Origin: a virus | Length of the DNA stretch: 23,785 nucleotides | Virus record (IMG/VR): IMGVR_UViG_3300017730_000089 | Span: 1 to 23,785 of that record | Strand: one strand, 5' to 3' | Shown: positions 6,747 to 15,601 of the stretch, piece by piece | How positions within the stretch are numbered: the first letter of the stretch is position 1 | Layout of the letters: the number at the start of each line of letters is the position of its first letter | Translations under genes and position numbers: made by a program | The notes under the pieces: generated by a model | The model's input: the letters and a program-made list of their open reading frames with translations, nothing else | Databases searched by the model: none | Told to the model about the DNA's origin: nothing

Positions 6747-9700
6747 GCCTCCGCCACCTCCGCCTCCACCTCCGCCTCCAGAGGTGCCTCCTGTTGTTAC
6801 TGAAAAACCTTGTGTACTTTCACCGATAGTGACTACTGTACTTCTAGTAGTTGAATTACTTGATGCAGAAGTTATTTCTACATTTATGTAACTACCGTTT
6901 GCAATATTTACTGAAGAATTTCCAAATGCTCCGCCATCGATACTAAATCTTGTGAATGAAGGATTAGTTACACTTACAGTTTTAGTCCCTGCAAATCCAC
7001 CAACAACTTGTGTGTTAGAGAAAAAAGTACTACTCACTGCTACACCTGTTTGGTTAGCAAAACTATATATTGGGTCTGTAGTTCCAAACTTGATAAATCT
7101 TGCTTCAGCTGACCCTAATGTTTCTGCTCCATCTCCCTGTGCTCTTACAAAAGCTGCAATAGTTGAGGAGCCTGTATAACTAAATGCAATCGGCATATTA
7201 GCTGTTTGTGCACTAGAGAATAGTCTACCTTCTGATAGGTTTCCTGCTGTATATTGGTCTACCCTAGGAGTTTCATATATTAGATTTCCTTCACTTGCTG
7301 TAGAACTTCCGTCTCTGATTTGGATTGAAATAGTCTTAACATGGTTTGTTCCCCCTGTTAATCTTACAAAGCCTTGATAGAATCCTGCTCCTGTTCCAAT
7401 AGTAGTAATAAACTTATTGTCCATAGTATTGTTTTGGAAAGTTCCTATTGTACCACCTGCTGTATTTGCACCTGATGAAGGTAGAATTAAGTTTCCGTTT
7501 ACGGTTATATCATCTCCTTCTAGTGTTCCTTTGAACTTAGCATTTCCTGATGAGTCAATATGGAATTCTTTTGCATGAATTGACCCTGCACTATTTAATT
7601 GTATTCCCTGATTTGTAAAATTGTTTGCTTGTACTGTTGGACTTCCACCTGAGAAAGCACCAGAGGTAACTGTCCAGCCCCCTGTTGTTCCTCCCTCAAT
7701 ATTTAGAGTTAAAGAATCTGATGAGGATATTTTAGCATTTGTAATAGCATTTCCTTTTATGGTTGCGTTTTCAACAGCGTCTGCAGCTATCAATGCATTT
7801 GTAATCTGATTTGAAGCAATATGTATAGTATCAATACTACCTGTTTTTATTTCTGCTGTATCAATAGAATTTGCAGCTATTAGTGCTGATGTGATAGCAC
7901 ACGCGGCTATTTGTGCAGTGCCTATTGTTCCTGTAAGTGTGCCAGCCGCGACTGACCCAATCATAGCACTAGTAATATTACCGTTTGCGGATATTTTTGC
8001 ACCATCAATGTCTCCATCGGACACGGATATTTTTGCAAATGTAATTCCTGCTGAAGCATTTATTTCTGCATTAGTTATAGTACCACCTACAATTTTTGCG
8101 GCAGTAATTGAGTTAGCTGTTATATTATCTCCAGTTACCCCATCATTTTGAATAACAACACTATTTACAGAGTTAATTGCTATTTGATTATTAGTAATAG
8201 AGTTTGCAGCTATAAGAACTGCATTTACTGAGTTTGCTTGAATTTCTGAAGTTTGAATAGCATTTGCTGCAACAAGAGCTGCTGTAATACTGTTGGCAGC
8301 TATCATACTAGTATCAATTACATTGGCTGCAACTATTCTTGAATCATTTATAGAGTTGTCTGCTAACTTAGTTCCTGAGATAATAGCATTTCCTAATTTA
8401 CCTGCTGCATCAATAGCTCCATCTGCTATGATAATACCATTTACAGAGTTAACTGCTATTTCACTACTTCCTACTGAATTTCCTATTAGTATTGTACCAT
8501 TAACTGAATTAGCAGCTATTTCTGAACTGCCTATACTGTTTGCGGCGATTTCTACATTTGTAATACTATTAGCTGTGACTGTAAAAGAGCCTACTGCGTT
8601 TGATGTTAACTGTGAGGATGTAATACTATTAGCTGCAATCGCTACTGTTCCAATTGAATTAGCTGCAATTTCTGAGCTTCCTATAGCATTAGCTGTAACG
8701 GCTACACTACCTATTGAGTTTGCAGATATTTCTGAACTACCTATTGCGTTGGCTGTTATAGCTGCACTGCCTATTGAGTTTGCTGATATATGGGAAGAAT
8801 CTATTTCTCCTGCTACTATTTGTGCAGAATCTATTGAGTTTGCTGCTATGTGTGAGTTGTTAATCTGCCCTGCTACTATTGCTGCTGCTCCTATTGAATT
8901 AGCTTGAATAATAGTAGAGTTAACAGAGTTTGCTAATATCTGTACTGATGTGATTGTATTACCACCGATTTCATCAGAGGTATCAACTTTCATTTTATTT
9001 GTAAATGGAGTATAACTATAAGTACTTCCACTTCTTGAAATTTGTCCTAAAATACTATCTTTTAAATGGTCGTATGTTAAACCTTGTTTATGAACAGTTT
9101 TTCCACTATATGCTCTACTTGGGCTACTATCCATTACTAGAGAAGTATCGCTTTCTATCTCTACAATTTTTGCCATAAATCTAGTGGCTCCTGCTGTATC
9201 TATTGCGATAACATCTCCTTCCGTAAAGTCAGAAGTAAAAGTTGTACTACTACCTGTAAGTTCTGGTAATCCTGCTGTTGCTGATACTGTTCCACTTGCT
9301 TGAGTTAAGTCATTATTCGATGCTCCAAGCTGTGCCATAAATTGATAATTATACTTAGCACTTGTTACTGCATCTATTGCACTTGTATCTTCTACAAGGG
9401 TAATTGCTTTTAAAGGGTCACTAGTATCACTATAATCATATAGTAAGAAACCTGTGCCACCATCTGCTAAATTATTGAATCCGTCTTGTACTGTTTTTGC
9501 GGCATTACCGTTTGAAACTGTTATTGCTGGAACACTATTTGGTGGAGTAAATACATAAGTAGTATTTGCAAAAGTTGTAGTACCATTAGTACTATTTACA
9601 TTTACAACTGTTGTTAGTATACCACCTTTTTGTATTAAGTGATTCATACCAGCAGATATAGCTCCTTGTCCAAATATTGCATAAGCACTATCTGGGAAGC

Positions 9701-12700
9701 TTACTTGTCTTTGTACCCAACCAGAAGTTCTACCATTTGTAGCTACTGTTTGAACTCTAAATTTATAAGCTGCTCCTGGTACAACATTACTAAATACATA
9801 GTCTGATTTATTATTAGAGTCTAAGAATACAGTTGTAAATTCTCTATTACTATCTCTATCATCATTTTCTAAGTCTAAATTATGTTGAATATTATAACCT
9901 ACTAAATGTTCATAAACATCTACTAAATCATTACCATTTGAATCTGTTCTTTGTGTAGTTGGGTGAGTCCAATTTAATACGATAGAGTAGTCATTATTGT
10001 TATCTCCATCTCCTACATTGTCTCCTCCATTTGAACTTCCTGGTACTATCTGTGCAGTTAATCCTATTGGTACAGGAATTTCATCTGTTCTTGCGGGAGG
10101 TTTATATAAAGTATCGGGATATTCTGGAACTTTCCAACCTCTATCTACTGCATCAAATTTGCCTGATTCATAAGCTGCTGCTGCAATACTTACTTGCATA
10201 TCATCTTCATGTTTTATACTCGAAATAATATACTCTTTAAAACTACCTGCAATTTTAACATTATCATCAGTCTCTCCTGAAACTGTATATATTACTTCAC
10301 CGTTTGGTGCAGAACTAAATGCGCTTGATACAGTTATAGATGTAGTATTAAAAGAGCTTACTGCTTGAGTTTCTATTCTAAGGTCATCTGACCAATAAGT
10401 TTGTACAACTGCTCCACTATCATCTTTTATATTACTAGCTTTAGCGTGACTATCAACAGCTGCTCCATCTTCATCAAGTAGTATTAAATCTCCTTGTGTA
10501 TAAGAAGTTGAATTAATAGTAGCCAGAGGCTGTGCCAAATAAGCACCACCATTTGGGTATATTAAGTGTAATTTAAAATTATCACTATTATTTAAGAATG
10601 AACTTAAATCTCTGTCTGTTCTTATAATTGTTGTTGTAGAAGAAGCTGAAGTAGTAACACGACCACTTGCAACTATATCTTGTAAATCTGAATCTTGTAC
10701 TTTTATGACATCACCAGGTTTTAAACCTAATGCATTTAATCCTGTTTTAAATGTTACTACTTCTTTTTCAAGTTGTTCTGATAACAATTGGTATTTACCA
10801 TGTCTTACAGCTTGTCCTTGTGAAGTACAGCCATAGGCTGCAACATTTTTTCTTCTAACTTTACCTGTTTTTGCAATGTCATCGTGGTCTTCTACAACTT
10901 CTACTGCTTGTTTATAGCCATTCTCTGGGTCATTCCAACTTACTGCTATCTGATTATTTCTAAATCTACCTGCCGTACCTGCATAATTAAATTCTCCATC
11001 AATTACATTTGATTTTGAGAAAGTATAAATAGCTCCTTTTTGTTGATTCATTCCAAGAGTTACTTGTCCATTGTACCATACTAACATGGCTCTTAGTTGA
11101 GAAGCTAAGTTCTTTAAAAATTTAATTGCGTCTTGGTCTTTCTGAACATATAAGTTAGTAGTAAATCTAGGTTCTGTTCCACCTTTTCCATCAGGAACTA
11201 ATTCATCACAATACTTTGCTAATTGAAATAAAGTATATTTATCTATGCTACTAAAGTCAAAGTCTTCATCTAAGTATTTACCTAATCCGTATCTTTGATT
11301 TGTTAGTAAGTCATAAAATACCCAAATAGGGTTGTTTGTATATACTGGTTCATAGTTTGCATGAGTAGCACTTGTAAAAGTTTTTTGGTCTCCTCTAAAA
11401 TTACCATCCCAATCTTGTACGGAACTTTCTTCTGCTCCTGTACTTACATTTCTTTGATAAGAAGCTGTAGTTCTTCTTACTCCTGTTGCTGTGTTTGCTT
11501 CATCAAGCGGAAAATAATTTGTAGGAACTTTTACTTTTAGTCCACGAATTTCATAACTTCTTTTTGGTATTTGTTGAAAATCTTTCGCATCTACAACAAC
11601 CCCTGCATATGCAGAATATGGGAAAGTTAATTTATCAGTAATAATATTTTCAATTTGTTTTACAGTACCACTATTATTTTGTTGCCAACTATTTTCTTTT
11701 TGATTAACTGCTGAGATTCTTTCAATTGTTAATCTGTAAGCATCAAATGGTTGATATTTACTTATATCAAAAGTATAAACATGATTGAATGGTTGTTTAG
11801 TTTTTGCTGATATAATGCCACTTTGTGCGTCTTTTGTTCTACCATTTCTATGATAAGAGGATGTACTAGTAGCAATTGTAGCTCTACCTACTTTTGTTAC
11901 ATCTGTATAACTACTTCCACCGTCTCTAGAATATCCAAATTTGATTCTGTATTCAGCAAACCCAGGACCAAGCTTACCATTTTCTTTTTGTGAAATCATA
12001 GTATTAAACTGTAAAGTTACTTTAACTGCATCTACTTCTGAAGGATTTCCAACTCCCATTGTAGAAGAAGTTACTACTAAAGCATTTCCTGAGTATGATG
12101 TTGTTTCTTTAAACCCAAAAGAACTTGCACTAGGATATCCTGTATTTTGTGTAGTACCAAGAGCTCCTCCTGATACTGAGTGAGCAATAGAAGCACTACC
12201 TATACCTGCTGGAGTAGGTAACCATTCTTGTTCACGCTCTCCTGTTCTAAATGCAAATCCAAAGTTTTCGTAGTTATATAAAGGTTGTTGTTGTTCTGTT
12301 CGAGAAGGACTTCCCATTTGTACACCAGTATTTGCAACAGTTACTCCTGCGGCTGTAATAGTAGCAGTATTACCACTAAAACTATCTACAGTATCTTTTA
12401 AATCTAAATATGCTTTTGTATTTGTTACAGTTGTCATAGGAACTGTATCTACTCTTATTGCAGTTGTGTTTATTTGTTCTGTGATTCCTGCTATGAGTTG
12501 TCCGCCATTACGCCCAGCCCCATCAATACGAATCATTGGTTGTATACCAACGCCATCCCAAACATCACTTGCTGCAAAAGACATATTTCCACTATTTGTA
12601 GAAAGAACAATATTGTTACCTGCTACACAATTAATAGAAGAAGTTGTTCTTTTACTTGCGCCTTGTACTATTATTTCTCTTGTTCCATCGGATATAGAAG

Positions 12701-12992
12701 CACCGCTAAATATATTACCTGTTGAATTATCTGTAATTACTCCTGTTCCGTGAACATAACCAGCATCAAAAGATCTTTGCGGAGATATTGCAGTAGCATT
12801 TGTAGCATTTGCAACAGGATTGTCGTTTAATCTAATACTTGCAACACCATCTACCAGTCCTTCAATAGGTCCTTCAGATAATAAATCATAGATAACGGCA
12901 GTTTGAGCACGAATAAGTCCACTAGACTTTACTCCTGCTGAATCGAGAGGCGCTGAACCTCTTGTATTACCTTGTGATGTATTTTGTGCCAT
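6252..12992 (-). CDS. J: Tail tip / host-specificity protein J with repeat stalk and C-terminal Hint domain
   Basis: A 2246-residue central tip protein, equivalent to lambda gpJ (about 1130 residues) but twice as long. The N-terminal third begins with a gpJ-like segment (VIYDLLSEGPIEGLVDG near residue 35) and continues through NQRYGLGKYL and VRHGKYQLLSEQLEKE to about 900, the part that folds onto the tip hub. A fibronectin-III-like domain follows (about 970-1100, GYNIQHNLD, then AYKFRVQTV). Residues about 1344-1757 are decapeptide repeats, then a beta segment (SAGSIHAKEFHIDSSGNAKF), an Ig-like domain (about 1975-2065), eleven glycines, and a Hint domain (2083-2239). The start is fixed by a perfect AGGAGG seven bases upstream and by a TAATG overlap with gene I. 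It likely recognises the host and triggers DNA release. The size, repeats and intein-like end are unusual. Confidence 0.93.
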   Translation of the reverse strand: MAQNTSQGNTRGSAPLDSAGVKSSGLIRAQTAVIYDLLSEGPIEGLVDGVASIRLNDNPVANATNATAISPQRSFDAGYVHGTGVITDNSTGNIFSGASISDGTREIIVQGASKRTTSSINCVAGNNIVLSTNSGNMSFAASDVWDGVGIQPMIRIDGAGRNGGQLIAGITEQINTTAIRVDTVPMTTVTNTKAYLDLKDTVDSFSGNTATITAAGVTVANTGVQMGSPSRTEQQQPLYNYENFGFAFRTGEREQEWLPTPAGIGSASIAHSVSGGALGTTQNTGYPSASSFGFKETTSYSGNALVVTSSTMGVGNPSEVDAVKVTLQFNTMISQKENGKLGPGFAEYRIKFGYSRDGGSSYTDVTKVGRATIATSTSSYHRNGRTKDAQSGIISAKTKQPFNHVYTFDISKYQPFDAYRLTIERISAVNQKENSWQQNNSGTVKQIENIITDKLTFPYSAYAGVVVDAKDFQQIPKRSYEIRGLKVKVPTNYFPLDEANTATGVRRTTASYQRNVSTGAEESSVQDWDGNFRGDQKTFTSATHANYEPVYTNNPIWVFYDLLTNQRYGLGKYLDEDFDFSSIDKYTLFQLAKYCDELVPDGKGGTEPRFTTNLYVQKDQDAIKFLKNLASQLRAMLVWYNGQVTLGMNQQKGAIYTFSKSNVIDGEFNYAGTAGRFRNNQIAVSWNDPENGYKQAVEVVEDHDDIAKTGKVRRKNVAAYGCTSQGQAVRHGKYQLLSEQLEKEVVTFKTGLNALGLKPGDVIKVQDSDLQDIVASGRVTTSASSTTTIIRTDRDLSSFLNNSDNFKLHLIYPNGGAYLAQPLATINSTSYTQGDLILLDEDGAAVDSHAKASNIKDDSGAVVQTYWSDDLRIETQAVSSFNTTSITVSSAFSSAPNGEVIYTVSGETDDNVKIAGSFKEYIISSIKHEDDMQVSIAAAAYESGKFDAVDRGWKVPEYPDTLYKPPARTDEIPVPIGLTAQIVPGSSNGGDNVGDGDNNNDYSIVLNWTHPTTQRTDSNGNDLVDVYEHLVGYNIQHNLDLENDDRDSNREFTTVFLDSNNKSDYVFSNVVPGAAYKFRVQTVATNGRTSGWVQRQVSFPDSAYAIFGQGAISAGMNHLIQKGGILTTVVNVNSTNGTTTFANTTYVFTPPNSVPAITVSNGNAAKTVQDGFNNLADGGTGFLLYDYSDTSDPLKAITLVEDTSAIDAVTSAKYNYQFMAQLGASNNDLTQASGTVSATAGLPELTGSSTTFTSDFTEGDVIAIDTAGATRFMAKIVEIESDTSLVMDSSPSRAYSGKTVHKQGLTYDHLKDSILGQISRSGSTYSYTPFTNKMKVDTSDEIGGNTITSVQILANSVNSTIIQANSIGAAAIVAGQINNSHIAANSIDSAQIVAGEIDSSHISANSIGSAAITANAIGSSEISANSIGSVAVTANAIGSSEIAANSIGTVAIAANSITSSQLTSNAVGSFTVTANSITNVEIAANSIGSSEIAANSVNGTILIGNSVGSSEIAVNSVNGIIIADGAIDAAGKLGNAIISGTKLADNSINDSRIVAANVIDTSMIAANSITAALVAANAIQTSEIQANSVNAVLIAANSITNNQIAINSVNSVVIQNDGVTGDNITANSITAAKIVGGTITNAEINASAGITFAKISVSDGDIDGAKISANGNITSAMIGSVAAGTLTGTIGTAQIAACAITSALIAANSIDTAEIKTGSIDTIHIASNQITNALIAADAVENATIKGNAITNAKISSSDSLTLNIEGGTTGGWTVTSGAFSGGSPTVQANNFTNQGIQLNSAGSIHAKEFHIDSSGNAKFKGTLEGDDITVNGNLILPSSGANTAGGTIGTFQNNTMDNKFITTIGTGAGFYQGFVRLTGGTNHVKTISIQIRDGSSTASEGNLIYETPRVDQYTAGNLSEGRLFSSAQTANMPIAFSYTGSSTIAAFVRAQGDGAETLGSAEARFIKFGTTDPIYSFANQTGVAVSSTFFSNTQVVGGFAGTKTVSVTNPSFTRFSIDGGAFGNSSVNIANGSYINVEITSASSNSTTRSTVVTIGESTQGFSVTTGGTSGGGGGGGGGGGCFVEGTPVVMSDGSLKAIEAVAVNDSVKSFKHSTLDASSEDAWETWTATEIASGSFGTSTVKARTDAHEYNNYYWINYNLKVTNEHPMLAFKDGVFKFVEVSNLAVGDYLILEDGSREEIFAIPQKTINCLTYNMDVEEDDTYVVKGGNGNGYIAHNVGGNQKQ
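6268..6273 (-). promoter_or_regulatory. AGGAGG Shine-Dalgarno inside the last codons of J
   Basis: AGGAGG on the minus strand is encoded within the Val-Gly-Gly codons (GTA GGA GGC) that directly follow the His-Asn end of the Hint domain. The spacing to ATG 6252 is 15 bases, longer than ideal, so initiation probably also relies on the TAATG overlap. Confidence 0.55.
6747..6779 (-). repeat. Eleven-glycine linker tract (GGN repeat)
   Basis: Eleven consecutive Gly codons, mostly alternating GGA with GGC or GGT, sit immediately before Cys2083 of the Hint domain. In an AT-rich gene this is a marked G-rich patch on the coding strand. It is a flexible linker in the protein and a low-complexity DNA tract prone to slippage or exchange. 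Confidence 0.9.
7720..8960 (-). repeat. Decapeptide-repeat stalk of J
   Basis: About 40 in-frame degenerate 30-bp units encode decapeptides such as NSIGSSEIAA. Ile or Val recurs at fixed positions, Asn-Ser or Asn-Ala before a hydrophobic residue. A 60-bp sub-period is clear around 8641-8800, where units alternate between GSSEI and GSVAV/GTVAI types. The repeat language is the same as in the distal fibre gene at the left edge. Confidence 0.85.
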
Positions 12993-13687
12993 TAATGAGC
13001 CTCCTGTTGAATCCAGTTTGAATTACCGCCACTATTATCTGAGCCACCAGCTCCACCGCCACCGCCACCAGAACCTTCGCCGTTTCTTGTTCCTTTACTA
13101 ACGAATTGATATCCTTGATTACCTTGAATTCTAGTGTCTGTAAATCCGAAGTTTACTACCGCTCCACCTACTTCCATTTTTCCGAAACATAAAGGTACGG
13201 GCACTCCTGATTTAGTGTTATTTATTGGGCCATTGAACATACTAGATTCTTCCTCATTGAGGACGTCGGGCTCATCAGTTAGTAATGTTACTATACCTTG
13301 TAAAGCTAAAGATGTACCAATAGATATTAAAAGTTGTGCTCCTCTACTTACTGTTTCTGGGTCCCCCATACTAAAACCAACAATAATTAATATTACTCCA
13401 ATAATAAGTTCTGTAAGACCATCTTTTGCAGAACCTCTAGGAACTGGAGTAATAATTATATCATCTTTTCCTAACTCTATTCCTGCAGTTTGATTTGATA
13501 AGAAATCCTCTCCTTTTTGTACTGAAAATTTTACATTATTTTCTGTACAGTCTATAAGATATTGACGAAGACCGCCTTTCATAGTATCTATTGCATGCAT
13601 AGCTTCCTGAACTGTCTTCACATTCAGTCTATGATGCTCTCCGAATAGTTTACCCATTCTTCCTTTTAAATAAATATTTCTAGTCAT
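12992..13687 (-). CDS. I: Tail assembly protein I (lambda gpI-like)
   Basis: A 231-residue protein when started at ATG 13687, close to the 223 residues of lambda gpI. I choose this start because it gives an ATGA overlap with gene K and begins with MTRNIYLKGRMGKLFGEHH, the typical gpI opening; the longer frame from 13756 would overlap K by 73 bases and has no ribosome binding site. The N-terminal part looks like a ubiquitin-type fold (LFGEHHRLNVKTVQEAMHA). A hydrophobic segment follows at about 91-105 (LTELIIGVILIIVGF), then the conserved-looking GVPVPLCFGKMEVGG, and a Gly-rich tail (about 204-221). gpI is needed for tip assembly in lambda and is not always found in the mature particle. It overlaps J by one base. 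Confidence 0.88.
   Translation of the reverse strand: MTRNIYLKGRMGKLFGEHHRLNVKTVQEAMHAIDTMKGGLRQYLIDCTENNVKFSVQKGEDFLSNQTAGIELGKDDIIITPVPRGSAKDGLTELIIGVILIIVGFSMGDPETVSRGAQLLISIGTSLALQGIVTLLTDEPDVLNEEESSMFNGPINNTKSGVPVPLCFGKMEVGGAVVNFGFTDTRIQGNQGYQFVSKGTRNGEGSGGGGGGAGGSDNSGGNSNWIQQEAH
13000..13005 (-). promoter_or_regulatory. Perfect Shine-Dalgarno of J
   Basis: AGGAGG seven bases upstream of ATG 12992 and within the last codons of gene I. It decides the J start and should give strong initiation independent of upstream translation. Confidence 0.85.
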
Positions 13688-13995
13688 GGTTGTATAATTG
13701 TGTATTCTTTGTCGGGATAAGAAACGATTAAATAAGGTATTCCAATCTCTCGACATTGTATCTTGTCAACTTCGCTTGGCGTTGATTTTTGGTCATAGTG
13801 ACTATGGACTACATATTTTATTTTCGAATTTAATTGATATTGTGCGAAAGTTTTTGAGTCCATTTCAAATGTATTTTTTTGTGGGGAAATATTTTCCATA
13901 GGAATATATTTTTCATTAATACCCTCTTGTATAACAAGCCCACAGCACTCCCTTGGTGCTTCTTTACTAGCGTGTGTATAAATTTCTTCCATCAT
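13684..13995 (-). CDS. K: Tail tip protein K-like, JAMM metallopeptidase domain only
   Basis: A 103-residue protein with a full JAB1/MPN/Mov34 zinc-site signature: Glu16 in PRECCGLV, then His64-Ser-His66, Ser74 and Asp77 in VVHSHYDQKSTPSEVD (HxHx7Sx2D). Lambda gpK (about 199 residues) has this domain followed by an NlpC/P60 peptidoglycan hydrolase domain; here the second domain is absent. The family role is tail-tip assembly, and the JAMM part may act as a peptidase on tip components. It overlaps L upstream and I downstream by ATGA in both cases, so translation is coupled. A second ATG directly follows the first; starting there would lose one residue. Confidence 0.88.
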   Translation of the reverse strand: MMEEIYTHASKEAPRECCGLVIQEGINEKYIPMENISPQKNTFEMDSKTFAQYQLNSKIKYVVHSHYDQKSTPSEVDKIQCREIGIPYLIVSYPDKEYTIIQP

Positions 13996-15218
13996 GTGAA
14001 CGCCTTAGATGCTGGATAACCGCCAAAAGGTAAGTTTGCATCCGTATTAGTACTAGCTTTACCAGTAGAACTTGCTGTTCCTACTGATTTAGGAGCAAAA
14101 CCAAATCTCATTTTACATCCTTCAGTTCGTTTACTACATCCATCTCCTCTTTCCCAAACTCCTGCTCCTGGAATTGGGTGTGTACTTTGATTTGCTTTCT
14201 TTGCTTTCCATAATAAGACTTTGCCATTTGTAGAAGAGCTTGCTGTATTGTCTGTAAAAACTACATAATCATTATCTCTATCATCACTATAAGTAAAATA
14301 TTCAGTTCCATGTGAGTATGCGGCATAAACTCTAACTCTTTTATATGCAGTATTATCATCTGCTGGAGTCCCTGGAGCATTGTTAGCTGCAACGGCTTGC
14401 CAGTAGTTATTTAGAGTTACGCTAGAAGTTGTACCATCAGCATTGTATCTTGTTATTGTCTTTGTTGTTTTATAATAACTATCTGCTGTAACAGCTCCAC
14501 TTGTATATGTAGAAAAACTTGTACTACTAGGAATGATATATTCGTCATCTGTATTTACATAGAGAGTATATTCTGTTCCGTCTGCGTACGCGGCTACATG
14601 AGATTTATACTTACCTTCTACATGCCAAGTACAACCACTTTGTGCTTTTTTATAATTATCTAAATGTTCTCCTGCTCCTTGATAAATAAAAGGACATCTA
14701 TCAGGAAGTACATTTCTTGCTGGAATTTTTACTCCCTGTAAGTCAAAGGGAGCAACACATTCTATCTGTACAGTAGTTTTAGTTTTTCCTTTAATTCTAT
14801 CCATGAGATAAATGTCTCTTGGAAACTCAGTTGGTGGATTAGTTGCTGAACCTTCCCCATGTAAGTACTTTTTCAATGTTGTTCTTTTTATAAATTTTAA
14901 TCCAAGAAAAGTATCGTAATCTATAGTACCGATTGCATTTGAAAAAGCGTTACTTGCATTTGCTATGGTTACTGAAGGTCTGGCTATAGCTCCGTCATTT
15001 TTATATTCTAATCCTTGCACTTTTGCTGGTATAGCAATATAAGTATTAATTTGAGAGTTTGTATTATAGTCTCTCATTTGAACTGTAGTTAAATCAGTAT
15101 CAAGTCCAGACATGAAGTAAATAAAACTTCCTTTTGCGTATTCTAGCTCATATAGACAGACAAGCTCTGACCCTGGGTCAAGCTTCTGTAAATCTTTTAC
15201 TGCAATATTCTCTGCCAT
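13992..15218 (-). CDS. L: Tail tip protein L with expanded Fe-S region
   Basis: A 408-residue protein equivalent to lambda gpL (232 residues). The N-terminal two fifths match the family layout: VKDLQKLDPGSELVCLYELE, then GLEYKNDGAIARPSVTIAN, then PRDIYLMDRIKGK. Lambda gpL uses four C-terminal cysteines to hold a 4Fe-4S cluster. Here Cys175 (DRCPFIYQ), Cys196 (SGCTWH), and Cys361 and Cys368 (GCSKRTEGC) occupy the expected order, and the last pair keeps the six-residue spacing. Between Cys196 and Cys361 there is a large insertion with two similar copies (AAYADGTEYTLYVNTDDEY and AAYSHGTEYFTYSDDRDNDY), each followed by a W-x-A-x3-N pattern. It forms the tip below the tube. TAATG overlap with M; ATGA with K. 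Confidence 0.88.
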   Translation of the reverse strand: MAENIAVKDLQKLDPGSELVCLYELEYAKGSFIYFMSGLDTDLTTVQMRDYNTNSQINTYIAIPAKVQGLEYKNDGAIARPSVTIANASNAFSNAIGTIDYDTFLGLKFIKRTTLKKYLHGEGSATNPPTEFPRDIYLMDRIKGKTKTTVQIECVAPFDLQGVKIPARNVLPDRCPFIYQGAGEHLDNYKKAQSGCTWHVEGKYKSHVAAYADGTEYTLYVNTDDEYIIPSSTSFSTYTSGAVTADSYYKTTKTITRYNADGTTSSVTLNNYWQAVAANNAPGTPADDNTAYKRVRVYAAYSHGTEYFTYSDDRDNDYVVFTDNTASSSTNGKVLLWKAKKANQSTHPIPGAGVWERGDGCSKRTEGCKMRFGFAPKSVGTASSTGKASTNTDANLPFGGYPASKAFT

Positions 15219-15601
15219 TATGCTTCATATACCCTTTTAAATGTTGCACTTAAAGTATAATAGTCATCATAATCCCAGTTCTGACTAAACTCTTTTACAT
15301 ACACTTTTACAGTTTCTTCGTTACCACTTGCATTTGTATTTGCAAATGTAAAATTAAATGCTGTTACACCATTTGTACTTTCAAAAAATCCAACTATATC
15401 ATCTATTTCTGCTTTTTCTCTAGTTGCAAAACTAACATTAAACTCTTGTTTTAGATTATTTATTCCATTTGCTATTCTTTGTTCGTAGCCATCTCCAAAC
15501 TCAGCAATAAAAACTGCTGGTTCATTTCTTTTAGACATACCTCTATCTGGTACTATTGTTCTATTTCCGAAAGACCCTCCTGTGCTAAATCCTAATGCCA
15601 T
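15218..15601 (-). CDS. M: Minor tail protein M (lambda gpM-like)
   Basis: A 127-residue protein (lambda gpM is 109) with the family pattern: FGDGYEQRIANGINNLKQEF near the first third, a central FFESTNGVTAFNFTF, and a C-terminal VKVYVKEFSQNWDYDDYYTL followed by SATFKRVYEA. The fold is expected to be a tail-tube-like beta barrel that joins the tape measure end and the tube to gpL. It has no catalytic motif. Its ATG overlaps the stop of the tape measure by one base, and its own stop overlaps the start of L the same way, so H, M and L are a coupled translational unit as in lambda. Confidence 0.9.
   Translation of the reverse strand: MALGFSTGGSFGNRTIVPDRGMSKRNEPAVFIAEFGDGYEQRIANGINNLKQEFNVSFATREKAEIDDIVGFFESTNGVTAFNFTFANTNASGNEETVKVYVKEFSQNWDYDDYYTLSATFKRVYEA

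Noticed and set aside
8293-8907. 204-residue hydrophobic open frame on the plus strand, and similar plus-strand frames at 415-804 and 3970-4341
   Set aside because: They are antisense shadows of repeat-coding or Thr/Ala-rich minus-strand genes, without ribosome binding sites, and their periodicity mirrors the opposite strand.
13687-13756. Longer start for gene I at 13756
   Set aside because: It overlaps gene K by 73 bases, has no ribosome binding site, and the family-like N-terminus starts at 13687 with an ATGA overlap.
13758-13769. TTGACA-like hexamer within gene K as a promoter
   Set aside because: No acceptable -10 hexamer lies at 16-18 bases and it sits inside coding sequence.
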